DNA of 64,000 nt, taken from positions 1,364,001 to 1,428,000 of the forward strand of contig KN832878.1 in the NCBI GenBank assembly GCA_000827325.1, read 5' to 3'. Source of the DNA: Oidiodendron maius Zn (taxonomy: Eukaryota > Ascomycota > Leotiomycetes > Myxotrichaceae). The notes under the pieces were generated by a model. The model did no database searches and was not told where the DNA came from. It saw only the letters and a list, made by a program, of their open reading frames with translations. This document shows positions 1 through 11,435 of this stretch, piece by piece (the first letter of the stretch is position 1; each line of letters begins with the position of its first letter). Both the position numbers and the translations under genes were made by a program.

Positions 1-2763
1 TCGGGCTGGCCTACTCGAGACAATCAATAGAAGATTGTAACATTAGGGTCCGAGTTGAGTTCGAAGCCCGCTCACCCCGGAAACGGGCAGCTAGCACTTG
101 CCAAGGTGAGGCTCCGTACACTCACATTATGAGCGGCTAGAGGCGGTGACGGACTTGCATGTGCCATGCCTTGTCCCGTTATTTCTATCGCCAAGGAAGC
201 GTGCTCGCACTGTAGCGGGTGGAACGAACGCACTTTGTGGGGGCACAGTGCATAGACAGCCCCAGGATCAAGGATAGCCTACTTTATACCTACCTTAAAA
301 GTTCATGCCACTCTTATTCCCTCTAGTGACCTTGGGCTTTACGTCTAGACTAAGAACTTGAGATTATTACTATAGGCAGTAGAATTATCTTTCTACAGAA
401 CTATGACATTATTCTCTTTGTTTCTTGTAGCGTATTATATATACGTTAAGGTGACGATTATGCGTTGCTATTCTTGGCTCAAAATCTATGTTAGAGTCCG
501 AGAACCCGATGCAAATGGTCTCACTGTATTGCTCGCGACAAGGACGTAAATTTTTTCGAAATAGAGAAGAGTCAGGCACTGCGATAAATTGTCAGCCTGA
601 CCTTAGCACCGAGTGTCACTAGAGGCTTCTGATTAGCTCACAGTTGGCTGAGGATTGTGGCGTTGCACAATATGTATTAATCATGTTGCTGTCTCCAATA
701 GTCGCCTTTCTCGCCTAGTTTCTCCTAAACTAGGCGAGGTACAGCGGACCGTGTCAGCGGAAACGCCCATTCCTATTAATTTTACTAGTAATTCAATACT
801 AGCACCACCACGGCCATTACAAATTAACCTTCTGTGATTTCTCTTTTAGCTAACCCAATATCAATGATATAGCGACTCTTTCAGCTAAAGAAGAGGGTTG
901 TATCTAATATTGTATAGGGATGGGCGTTTTCGCTGAAATGGTCTTTTTCGCTGTACCTCGCCTACTACATACAGGCCCGAATATTTCAACCTTTTGTATC
1001 TGTGCACCCCCGCCCGCCCCCCCCCCATGTCGCAAGGATGCTTGGCAGTGCTGCTTTTATCATATTACTAGTATTTTGTATATAATCCTTTAGCCTTGAT
1101 CATAGCTCGACATCTCTCTAGAAAAGGCAGCGTTGTGGGCGTCAAGTAGTCATTGGGTTGACACCCCTGATTATGCTAGAACCTTCGGCGTTGCACGCAG
1201 ACGCAAAAGGTTGAAATATTTGGGCCTGTACGAAGTAGTTTAGGAGAAACTAGGCGAGAAAGGTGGAAACCTCGCGATTAGTGATGTCTCATTTATTTCT
1301 GTAAATGGATCTCGAGCTGAAATGCAGCAGCGATAGATACTTTATAATTTAGCAAACTTGGGCAAGGTGAAGCAGACTATCCTCCTCAATGATGAATATA
1401 GAAGAGCGGGCTTAACCGTGGCTGTGAAGGCAGTGTCCGTTCAACCCAACACGTATATGTATTATAACGGCTTTGTCACGGACTGCATCAAAGGGATCAA
1501 ATGAAGTGGGGAAGGTCCAGCACCTCGAAGATAATCGAGTTTATTTAGGAGCGATTGTAGCATCAGAGTGAATGACAGGCACTGCTGGAATAGACTATAG
1601 ACTTATGGTAGTACTACAATGAGATCTACTAGCTTTGTTTCGCTGTCCTTTCGGCGTGAAACTCGAGATAGACGGGCGATCATTGGTCCAAGGGTGGCCA
1701 GAGCATTGTGGCCGTCGGTATGAAGCTTATTCTGGGCCATACTTGATAGATAAGAGAGGCGATTAGTTAGCGGCGAGAGGTTATCAAAGATGCGCTCGAT
1801 AAAAGATATATAGTATTTAGCCGCTGCGTATTATATTATGGATTCTCTGAAGAGCTGTTCATGACATACATTGATCTATTTTCGTTATCATTAGGTTAGA
1901 AATGACGAAACTTTTTGCCTTTCGTGGTGGGACAGCAGGTGTACCAGAGCAGGGCATGAAACTGGGAAACACTCCTTAGGCGAAGACATTTAAACCCATT
2001 ATACTCGTATCCTTAACATAAACTATACAATCCTATTGTCATTGTAGTCCAAGAAGGTAGAGGTGTTGACATTAGTCGATTTCAGGGTGACGCGACCTAT
2101 GAGAGTAACAGGCCAGGAGAGGGTGTATGTGGATATCCCTATAAGGCCACTCACTACTGAGGTTGTGAAAATAGTTTGTCAGCACCCAGGCTGCAGCGTG
2201 ACCAGTGAAGAAAACGGCGTATAGGAGACGACAGATCGCCATGGGATTCGACAGTAGAAGGAGTTGCAACAAATAGATTCTATAGCGCCTAGCAAGAAGG
2301 TATCCATCATAGTTTAGAGATGAGCTCTGGCACTTCCTATACAGAGCATAAGTACCACCTTCCTACCTAAAAGGCGAATCAATTAATATAAATTTTCACA
2401 AAGCCTCAATCCAAAGGAATCTGCGGGTGCCACCTCGGTACTAAGGCAGGCTAGTAAATAATATGAACAGTAGTGATTCCGCCTTGAGCACTAAAATAGA
2501 TTTTTGAGCCAAGAATAGCCACGCATAATCGCCCTTTATTGCCCGTCACACGGCAATAAGTTCATACATATTCAGCAGCGGGTGCTCATGAATTGAAGAT
2601 CACTTCTGCACTCTGCCAGTCACGTTAGAGGAAGCGGAGCGAATAATACTCTTCTTCTATAGAAGGACAACTATACCGCATATGTTGACAACCTTAAGTT
2701 CTTAGTCAAAAAGTGAAGGCGGAGATAACTTGACGGGACAAGAGTGGCACGACATTTGTTTTC
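1..2763. other. Gene-free repeat-bearing region
   Basis: No convincing coding sequence is seen on either strand; the short open frames have no family motif, no start context and no splice partners. The stretch holds a nested inverted-repeat element (705-1263, listed separately) and otherwise moderately AT-rich unique-looking DNA. The final 300 bases are the 3' flank of the sugar transporter on the minus strand. Confidence 0.6.
705..1263. repeat. Nested inverted-repeat (MITE-like) element
   Basis: The 28 bases 705-732 are the exact reverse complement of 1236-1263, giving a 559-bp unit with perfect 28-bp terminal inverted repeats. Two further inverted pairs lie inside: about 705-778 with 905-966, and about 957-1004 with 1187-1263, the latter sharing a segment reading AGGCCC.AATATTTCAACC. 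The first terminus is itself a hairpin (710-721 with 727-738, 12-bp stem, 5-nt loop). There is no transposase frame inside. This suggests one non-autonomous DNA transposon inserted into, or rearranged with, a relative. No target-site duplication is obvious. Confidence 0.6.
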
Positions 2764-4603
2764 TCAAGCATCTCCAATCCTCACAATCTGGCCTGTCTCA
2801 TCAATCTCAACTTTTGTCTTCCTTGTACTTGCCTTCCTCGGATTAGCGGCGTCGAATATCTCGTTCATCTCCTCTAACGTCTTGCCTGCTGTTTCCACGA
2901 AGAAGAAGTAAATAGTAGCGATCTCCACACATATCCACACAATGTACACCACATACAACTTCCACCCGATCTTGGAAATACCGACACTAATTCCATAGGT
3001 GTTGACAACCATGGCAACGTTCAGGAAGAGGAAGTTGAGACCAGAACCTTTAGCACGAGTGCGGTTCTCTAGGCATTCCACTGCATACAACGTCTGCAGT
3101 GGCGTAAATCCCCACGCGAACACTACACCAAAGACGAAAATAGATACGATAACCCCGTAAGAAAGATTAGCGTGCCTCTCGGATGCAGCGGTGAAGGCTG
3201 TGAGCAGGATATAGGAGATCAATGCGCCAGAAAGGCCGGCGAGCATCATGAAGCGGCGACCGAGTCTGTCCAGCAGTGTTGCTCCATAAATGGCCCCAAT
3301 CATGGAGAAGATTGGATTGATTGCGTTTATGAGAAGCTGCCTATTCTTGCTCGTGATTCCGGCATTTTCGATCATTTCAGGCTATAAAAGTGATAAGCGT
3401 TCAATTTTTCCAAAGAGCTAGCAACTAGGGGCGCACCATGAAGTAAGATACGACGTTATTTCCAGACCATTGCCCGAAGAATGCCATCCCGATCACCATG
3501 CTCAGGCGGTATCGAGCGCTGCGAGTGTGGACCAGTTCGCGGAAGTCCCACCATGGATTCGCGTCGCGCGTCAAGTGGAGCTGCTCAATAATTTCGTGGT
3601 ACTGGAGCTGAACTATTGGAGAGTTCTCATCGCCATCTCCGTGATACTTGGCAAAAATGGCAAGCGCCTCTTCTCTCCGGTCGTGGGCAATGAGCCATCG
3701 AGGTGATTCGGGAAAGAAGAGAATCATAATCATAACGACCGAGGGAAGGCCGGCCTGAACAATTGTTGGGATGCGCCATGCCCACGAGCTTGTTATGTTT
3801 CTGTTGCTTATGAGATGAGCGTTTTCATATTGTTAGTCCATAACTTACTTATTCGTTCCATATGTCGTCCATCCTGCCAAGATGTTTCCGAGCCACCAGA
3901 AATTATTATACCTGTGCCTGTTCAGCTGAATTGCCGGATTGCTACTCGTGGAGGCTTCCTACATTCCAGCCATAGTTCCTCGGTACGACGGATGTGCCAT
4001 CTCCACAGTATAAGCAGGTCCAGCGGCTGAAGCTAGAGCAGCACCCAGTCCAAGGACGAACCTTCCCCCAATGAATTGTCCTCGCCCATTTGCCGATGCC
4101 TGGACTGCTGTTCCAATTAAGACGATTAAGCAACCAACAAAGATGCAGACTCTTCTTCCATAACCATCGGCAAGAAGACCGCAAAATGGAAATGCTGCAA
4201 TTTGTCCCAGGTTATATATGATGAAGATGACGCCGGTACTTGATCCGGCTCCACTGAGGCCGAAGGTTGTTTGATATGGAGTCATCGCGTTGATACTTCC
4301 CATGAGTGAGGAGTCTGGACATATGAGCTGACGAACACAATTGGGAGATTGCTAAGGCGTACCGAAACCATTCATCGTGGAGACCAAGTATCCAACGCCC
4401 ATGATGAAGTACAGTTTGAGCATGTTCTTTGACAGCAGCGACGGGTTTTGGGCTGCAGTGGCAGCAGCGAGAGCAACTGATGCTGTTTGAACTTGCCGAA
4501 CATTCGTGGCGGCATGTTTTTCACCAATTATTGTGGTTTCGTGGACTTCATGGGTTTGCTCTAGGGGCTCAGTGCCACCGCTTTCACCCGTTTTGGATGC
4601 CAT
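2764..4603 (-). CDS. MFS sugar transporter (545 aa, 5 exons)
   Basis: Hexose or other sugar proton symporter of the plasma membrane. Exons (minus strand): 4603-4363, 4314-3963, 3911-3849, 3800-3437, 3381-2764; the sum is 1638 nt. Family signatures are present in order: GFDSSLMGSIN after TM1, LLADGYGRR in loop 2-3, a PESPRWLIAHDR motif, DRLGRRF in loop 8-9 and VETAGKTLEE at the C-terminal end. The first ATG that opens the correct frame (4603) gives a hydrophilic N-terminus rich in Glu, Thr and Gln. About twelve hydrophobic segments can be counted. All four introns are 48-55 nt. The substrate cannot be told from sequence. A triple 16-bp repeat and CCGG sites lie about 300-430 bp upstream. The gene appears intact. 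Confidence 0.88.
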
Positions 4604-4910
4604 GATGTATTTAAATCTGAAGCGGGATATAAAAGGAAATTGAGAGGCGAAGAAACTCAAATGAAAAAAGACGCGGTACGTAAACCGTTGCTTCAAACTA
4701 ACAAACTGCAAACCCGGAACACTCACCCTATTTATGAAGTGGCTGGTCCTCTAGCTCACACGTCCAAGAACGGGAATTTTCCCCGGCGTTTTGGGGGAAT
4801 TTTATTGCGCCGCCGGCAATTGCCAGACTATGGCATGGATACGACTGAAGGAGGTCAAAGCCTGACTGAATGCCACTGTGCCTTTAGAACCCCATACCCC
4901 GCAAGGTAAA

Positions 4911-4958
4911 ATATGCACAGGCCGATATATGCACATGCCGATATATGCCCAGGCCGAT
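4911..4958. repeat. Three tandem copies of a 16-bp unit upstream of the sugar transporter
   Basis: Three adjacent 16-mers, 4911-4926, 4927-4942 and 4943-4958, fit ATATGCMCAKGCCGAT. They end about 310 bp upstream of the transporter ATG and are followed by several (T)ACCGG sites between 4972 and 5035. Zn2Cys6 regulators typically bind CGG triplets, so this may be an upstream activating region. That role is inferred. Confidence 0.6.
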
Positions 4959-4968
4959 AGTTACCGGC

Positions 4969-5036
4969 AGATACCGGTCGTGAAATTGCAGGGTAACAAA
5001 TGCCGATTTCCTTACCGGTGAAAGTAGAACCGGCAA
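4969..5036. promoter_or_regulatory. Cluster of ACCGG motifs, possible Zn2Cys6 binding sites
   Basis: TTACCGGCAGATACCGGTCG and, about 35 bp on, TTACCGGTG and AACCGGC give four CCGG cores in about 70 bp, upstream of the minus-strand sugar transporter. CGG triplets in direct or inverted array are the usual targets of binuclear zinc-cluster factors. The functional link is inference only. Confidence 0.3.
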
Positions 5037-5760
5037 ATTTCACAACACCATTCACTGTGACTATCAATTAAATTTCGCAGCCCGCATCTGAGGTCCATGC
5101 CAGCAGATAGGTTGATCTTCCAACGGGCAGTAGTGAAGTCCGTCGCCTTTCGTCGTGGCGTTTTCATACCATGCATATGCAATATCATGAGTGGCGGCAA
5201 TGAAGAATAAGATTGCTGGAGCTGATATAGCTAGATATCACTGCCAAGAAAGAGATACGAGAGAGATAGAAGTATGAAGGTGCTGGTTCTGCTCTAATTT
5301 ACACTGTTAGCTCTTATTTTACCCCACACATTCTAATCACAACCTGCGTCAATCGTAACCTTTTAGGGCGATGGTTGAAGAGACACATCATCATTGCCCA
5401 GGCTTGCATACGTAACCGAGCGGAGCTTGAATGCGGGGCTTTTGCATCCCCATAACAATAGAGTTTTGGCGATAAAATTCCACCGGAGAATCTCAAGTGT
5501 TTAGCATCGTAGTCGACATTATGAGGACCTGCGAATTTTTCAAAGTTCGCGGATGATGAATCTGAACCGAAGACGACCTTCCCTATACAGAGACTCAAAT
5601 CTCCATACTCAGCTCCAAAGAGCTACCAATTTATTTTATCGATGGATAGAATTTCTAGCCGTGTCTGCTTAGTTGCCTCAAGAGTGACTGTCAGTGGAGT
5701 CGTTGGATACAGAATCAGATATCGAGCTGAATGACGGGAATATGACAACGACTGCGCTAA

Positions 5761-7076
5761 TCAGAGTTCCCCCCTCAGCTCACTCCACGAGCCCCTCCAA
5801 CCATCGTCGCCCGGTTGCCAGTTCCCCGCACAACGAGGTGGCTCCATACAGTTCCACGTGCCACCCTGCCACCTCTTCGCGAACTCAGCCGCCCCTTCCG
5901 CACCAGCATGAAGAGGGTTGATGGACGTTCTGACAATCCCAGGCGCATTTCCAAGTGTGATAGGTACAAGGGCTTCTTTAACAGTTTCGAGGAATTGCTC
6001 ATTAGTAGCATCCTCGCCTGATAATAACAAATAGTCGATCAACGGAAGTGAAATTATTGCGATCCTATGGATGGCTTCTCGAATCTCGTTCCAATATGTT
6101 GGGCTACCTGAGTTCTGAAGCCAAGTTCCGAGACCGAGGTCATACCGAGTCGTTGTTCTCCCAAAAGACACGGTGCGAGCATCTTGAGCTGTTATATATG
6201 TGGCTGACAAGACATCATGGGTGAAAGTAACCGAGAGGACGTGTGCAACCGGAAATGTGGCCTCCTCATCTTCACATTTTTCTATATCGCCCCATTTCTC
6301 ACATAAACCGAACCCCATACCAGCAAATGTAGCCTGTGGTTCTGAGACATATGTCCAAGTTCTATAACTTTTCAAGTTTTTAAGGCCAGCGTACGCCATG
6401 GCATCATCTAGGTCCTCATCTGTAACTCTCGGAAGGCGCGGAGTTGCGAGTACGGCAGAAGCGATTGGTTTGCCGAGCCTTGCTTCGGTTGCTGTGCGAA
6501 GTTGCTTGATCAGGTCGCCGATGATGCCAACCTCCGGAGTTGCTGGAAGACCTCTCAGCTTTCGGAGTCTTCGTTGATTTTTCCTCCAGATATCTCGGAG
6601 CTCGTCCAAGATGTTGCCATATTTGGGGTGTCTTCCAGGGAAATCAGCTTCAAAGCTCCCGGTATTAATCAGCGGGGGAGGCACTTCTCTGGATCAGCAG
6701 GGCCAGATAATTCTTTTATTATAGCATTGTATTTTTTATTGCTATAAATCTTTGGGGAGTGCAAATGTCAGCTGCTGCATTGACAAAAGGAACTGCCGAA
6801 AGTAGGAGCATACTTGATCTATATTGACTATCGACTTGTTATTGAAGCGTACGGCTGCAGTCCTAAACCCAAGTGAGAAAAGGTCGGACGGAACGGGTGC
6901 GAGGAGACGAATTACCCATATGATGAAGTAAGATCAATACCAACGCCAGGAGCAACAATCAGTTCTCGAGGTACGCAGTCATCACAAATTGGTATTGGCT
7001 CCCAGCGAGGTTTGTCAGGTTGCGCAAACACGGCGCTGGCAACCAGGAGCGCCGTCAAGACGTCCATTGCGATCAT
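5761..7076 (-). CDS. Secreted Hsp70/actin-like ATPase-fold protein (381 aa, 4 exons)
   Basis: Exons: 7076-6916, 6862-6814, 6749-6685, 6631-5761, summing to 1146 nt. Residues 1-18 form a signal peptide (hydrophobic core VLTALLVASAVFA). Mature residues 44-58 (PGVGIDLTSSYGTAA) match the phosphate-1 loop of the Hsp70/actin superfamily, though the usual Gly-Thr after DL is Thr-Ser. A middle segment AVLATPRLPRVTDEDLDDA resembles the Hsp70 IA region (P-x-x-x-x-DEDL). The C-terminal HAGAEGAAEFAKRWQ recalls the end of fungal Hsp70-like proteins. The length suits a nucleotide-binding domain without a substrate domain. Two introns use AAG acceptors, so borders are slightly uncertain. ATPase function is inferred; a secreted member is odd. 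Confidence 0.6.
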
Positions 7077-8273
7077 GATGGAGTTGAGCTTGCGCCTTGA
7101 TATTTGGGACTGGGGACCAAGCGTGTATGAAATCTAGATACTCGAGGCTCGGTGTTATTTTTGACATTGTTCATGCAATAGTCCGACGTGTCCAAGTTGA
7201 AGGACGCCTAGCAGGAGTGAGGAAGTCGTGGCGCAGTTGCCAACTTTGGTTCCACTGGTGGGCGTTTTGGAAGACTGCTCCTACATCATGTGATCTTCTC
7301 TGTTGCGAGGGCTTAGCGATATGACTACCTATCATAGAGCCCGAATGTCACTCAGCCTTATACAGTACAGTACCTGTAACATAAAACGCTGACGGCAAAT
7401 CACAGGCTTTACGTATTCCATCCCTCAGGCCGTGGCGTCTTTGCACTCCGCCTCCATACTCTGATTACCCTGTTCAGCTGTTCAGCAGTCAATCCCATCC
7501 TTTGACGGGATCGCCTTATAAACAATACCATCTCGAAACACCGCAGTTAGAGCCTTAAGATACGGCTAAGGAAAGGCTAAATTTCGACATGGGGCGCAGG
7601 CGCTTGGTTGTGGCCCATATATGCAGGCGGGGGAGTGTTGGTTGGTGAAAATCTAAGTAGCATAGAGGAGGGAAAGAGTAAGAGACTGTCTGAGAGGTCA
7701 TACTGTACAATTCTTCGAACAGAAACTTCGATATCCAAATAGCTAGTGTCGAACAGTCGAGGTTTGCTGGCCCTGGGATATTTGGAGAGTAGGAAATTAA
7801 CAATACAATTTTTGCTCATCTTTCAGGACGGGACCAATACATCTTGTCTTAATTAACCCTGTCAGTTATACGGCGTACTTTGCTGGGAGTTTAAACACAT
7901 CCCCACCGTTAATGTGTATCTAACGGCGTGGGCGAGGAAGTGGATACTGACGAAAAGCTGACGAAGACACGCTGATGTTGCATTGCATTCAGTGATCTTA
8001 CTTACGGTGGACTAAACTACAGGGTTAAGTTGTTTGGATAAGATTGGTTGGCTTATATGAATTGCTTGAGTGTCCAAAGAATTGGATGGTAGCCTTGACA
8101 GAAAACTATGCACAAGTGCTGAATGTATAGTATTGCTGACATCTCGGCTCTCCTTTCTGCAATGGCCACTAAAATCGCGAGGGACAGACTCTGCCTGGCC
8201 TTCTTCTCGGAAATACATTAAAAGGGCTCCAAAATTCGGATATTAAGTAGTGGAGGGAGGTTGCTCATTGTGA
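7077..8273. other. Intergenic, nothing recognised
   Basis: No open frame here has domain content or splice partners. The first part is the 5' flank of the minus-strand secreted protein gene. I see no RNA gene or repeat of note. Confidence 0.4.
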
Positions 8274-9141
8274 CTACTTTGATTCACCATGAAACCTCTG
8301 ATACATCTCCTTCTCAAAGAGACGTTGATAAACACCTGATTGATGGTCTCCCAAAGGCACAATATTGCTTGCATACATCAAGCACAATCCGGTCTGTCTG
8401 TCAATGCTCCACTGTAGACTCGGTAGACCGCTCCACATAACAGAGCCTTTTTTCATCGTCGGTGTATCGGACATAAGTAGCAGCCCTCCAAGGCCCCAGT
8501 CGACCTTTGTGCCCTTTGGAAGGCTTGCGAAAAATTGCCTCCTCGGAATTCATGGCATCAAGGACTCCCAGTTCCCTTCTTGAATCGTCCCCAAGCTGTG
8601 GCGTGAAAAATGCCTCCACAGATTCAGCCTTCAGGATCTTCCCATCATTTGCGAGGATCGATTGCAGGATCCTTGTGTATTCCACGGCATTCCCCATTAT
8701 GCCGGCACCACCATATTCATCAACGGTGGGATTATCATAAAGCGGAATATCCGTATAGCCAATTTTCTGACCATTATCAACCGGTACTCCATAGTGGGGA
8801 TTTTCGACCCCGAGCCGGACAGCCAGCTTGACCAAGTTCTTTGCAACTCTTGGCTTATTCTCTTGATGAAAGGTAAAGTTCTCGATGGTTAGCGGATCGA
8901 ATATGTACTTTTGCACGGCCTCTTCAAGAGAAAAGCCAGTAAGGCGTGACACTAAAATGCCAACCCAATCCGTGCTAGCTCCATAGCACCAGCTCGTGCC
9001 GGGTTCAAATGTCAATGGGATGTTGATGCGTTGGATGATTGGGATGCCCGTCAATGGCATGCCATCCATGGATTCCCCACGTGACTCGCGCCACTTTGCG
9101 TATTTAGGATCCAAGAAGTCATAGCCGAGGCCAGACGTATG
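8274..9141 (-). pseudogene. 3' half of a serine beta-lactamase/transesterase-type gene
   Basis: Encodes the C-terminal part of a class C beta-lactamase-like serine hydrolase (EstB/LovD superfamily). It opens abruptly at HTSGLGYDFLDP (normally preceded by LLT in this family), continues through GTSWCYGASTDWVG with the catalytic-type Tyr, DEYGGAGIMGNAVEY, and then WSGLPSLQWSIDRQTG. The frame shifts at the run of five T (plus 8530-8534): dropping one T joins SEEAIF to ASLPKGTKVDWGLGG and restores family-like sequence to the stop at 8274. Upstream of 9141 the sequence turns to AT-rich repeat. The SxxK half sits at 18321-18728. Either the gene was split and then decayed, or the homopolymer is a sequence error. 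Confidence 0.75.
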
Positions 9142-9735
9142 CTAAAACTTTAATCTCTTGCTAGTAAACTCTAGAGGTTTAGGTAATTACTCCCTTTATA
9201 TAACCTTATATCTTATTAGCTAGTAGGTAAGTAAAGGGTTAAGGGACTTAAACTTATCTATATTTAGAGTTATTATTAGTGCCTTTCTATCTAGTAGAGG
9301 AGCTAAGCTCTCTATATAAGTTAACTATTATTAAAGTTATTATTTAAGGTCCTAAATCTTTATACTTTACTACTAAAGCTAAGTATTCTAATGTTTAACT
9401 ACTTATTATATTCTTTAAATTACCTCTTATACTTAAATAAAGGTCTTATTCTAGAATATAGGTTAGTTATTTACTTCTATTCTATACTATACATCTGCCT
9501 ATTAGGCTTCCTACCGGTGCCTATAAGGTAACCAGGTGGGAGCCTATTTGGTGACTCAATTAAGTGTATAGTATTGAGCATAAAAGGCTCTAGTTCTCCT
9601 GAATCTCTTCTTACTTTAGTTGTCTCTGCATCACTTAATATAACACAGAGTTTCACCTTGATTCCTGACTACAACCTGCGCATTAACCTGAACCTCTGCT
9701 CAAGAGTTACTATACTCTATTAATAGAGTTGATAA
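9142..9735 (+). mobile_element. LTR retrotransposon fossil (LTR-like fragment)
   Basis: Very AT-rich, RIP-like sequence (9142-9490) passes into a conserved LTR-like stretch (about 9490-9715) with a TATA-like CATAAAAGG. It shares an end motif around GAGTTTCACCTTGAT with three other places in the window. The 61740-62100 copy matches over more than 200 bp in the opposite orientation. No coding domain remains; it is a broken, old fossil of an LTR element, family not determined. Confidence 0.5.
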
Positions 9736-9740
9736 CTACT

Positions 9741-10965
9741 CTATAGCCTAGACTTTATAGCCACAACATCGGCTACTAACTCTAATGCTCCCTCTGAGCA
9801 GCCATAAGATCCCTGATATCCCCATCCCCCGTGGCCATAATTATGCACAACCCACACGCCATCAATTTTCTCCTTCTCAATCCTCACGCCTTGCTCTCTC
9901 AGTGGCCTCAGTCCAACACCGTGTCTAATTACACTTAGAGCCTCGACTCCCTTCCCATCCGTAAGCGCGGGGCATAACTCAATGGAACGCTTCATGATTC
10001 TTAATGCGGTGCTTGGATCCGGCTGCGATTCCCAGTTGCCCTTCTGATATGTACCTCCTAGAATAGTGCCCCCGCCACCTGCACGCTTCATGATGTAACA
10101 AACCTCGTTGTCGCCATCGTCGGTGCCGGAAATTGTTAGCATAACACCAGGATCATTTCGAACAAGAACGACCTGTCCTCGGGCAGGGGTAACAGTCGTG
10201 TCCATGACACCACCAAGCTTGGAAGCGTGAAGGCCTGTGCAATTCACAATCACATCGGCTTCGCTGCCAGAATGGTGCAGCCTAGCAGCTTCAGAAATAT
10301 GGTTGATGATAGTGCGGGAGAAGACCACGCCCTGCTTCAAACACTGACCCACAAGATAGGGAAGGTAGATAGCAGTGTTAATGCAGACAGAGGTGAAAGA
10401 TGTGACTGAATCTATATCGGCAGAAAGGTTGTTAGTTTGAAGAACTCGAAAATCTGGGACAACGTCTTTAAACCAAGGATCTGTGGAAAGAAGATTATTG
10501 AACCATTGGCCCGTGGTGGAAGTGGCATCCTTTTTACGATTCAAAACGACTGCATCTGTAAAGGTTCAGCCATGTCAAAAATGTCAAGATGGCTATAACT
10601 ACTCTGAAAATGGATGCCCGCTTCGGGATTATCATTAGCAAGACGAGCTAGTTCAGGCCAGGTCTTCTTCTCCCATCTATTGTTGGGAGTATCTGAAACA
10701 CTATTTTGCAGTCAGCACTAAGGAAAGTGGTATCCATGATAGTACACTGACGGAAGATAATTTGCTCCTGCCCAAGGTGATGCATATTCTATATCGTAGT
10801 CACCAGGCATATGCTTTGCAATAACAGTAACTTGATAGTCATTGTTTCTTGAGAGAAGGAGGGCAGTGGTCAGTCCAGAAACACCAGCACTATTAAAGAA
10901 TCAAATCATCTTCGCATTGCTCAAATATTGGTCATTACATACCCAACAACCACAATATTTGCCAT
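9741..10965 (-). CDS. Peroxisomal D-amino-acid-oxidase-like flavoprotein (357 aa, 4 exons)
   Basis: FAD-dependent oxidation of D-amino acids to 2-oxo acids, ammonia and H2O2, in peroxisomes. Exons: 10965-10943, 10889-10752, 10700-10603, 10555-9741; the sum is 1074 nt. The N-terminus carries the Rossmann GxGxxG motif (residues 8-13, GAGVSG), then YASPWAGANYLP. The C-terminal part has the family signature VHNYGHGGWGYQGSYG. The last three residues, SRL, are a PTS1 peroxisomal signal. Length is typical for DAO/DASPO. D-Asp versus neutral D-amino-acid preference cannot be read off. The stop codon lies just beside an LTR fossil. The permease upstream on the same strand fits a nitrogen-scavenging role. 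Confidence 0.85.
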
Positions 10966-11435
10966 TACACTTCTGTTAAGTCTATACGTCAGACGCCTTT
11001 CATTGACAGTCCTCGGGATTAGCCTGACGAATAGCGTGTAATGTGTCGGAATAATGACTAGCATCAAGAAAGTCACCCTAAGAAGAAGGATGCTATAGAA
11101 CCTTCACGAGAACCCGAAGCTCAAAGGGCAAGCAGGGTTCTTATAACATTTTTGGCTGAATAATTGAACGGGATGAGGCTCCATATCTTCGGATAAGCCG
11201 TTTAGGCTTATAGAAGATCTAGCCGATGCCAGTTACAATTGAAGGTGGGTGACGCGGAAAAGTGGGATATGACAGAACTACCATATGATCTAAAGGTCAA
11301 TCCCTAGACTTATCAGGCCTGATAAAACTCCGTACTATAGTATGATTAGAATATGCGCCATAGATTTCCTTATCCAACTGTATTCAAGGGTTGCTGAACA
11401 ATCTCCGAGATCCACTACACTAGTTCAGGCGCTGA
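10966..11435. promoter_or_regulatory. Promoter region of the D-amino-acid-oxidase-like gene
   Basis: 470 bp between the oxidase start and the permease stop, both on the minus strand. It must hold the oxidase promoter and the permease 3' end. No specific motif is claimed. Confidence 0.4.

Noticed and set aside
55-110. GTTCGAAGCCCGC resembles a tRNA B-box
   Set aside because: No matching A-box, acceptor stem or anticodon arm could be laid out around it.
2072-2272. Short minus-strand frame in the left intergenic region
   Set aside because: No conserved motif, no plausible splice partners and no repeat support; consistent with chance.
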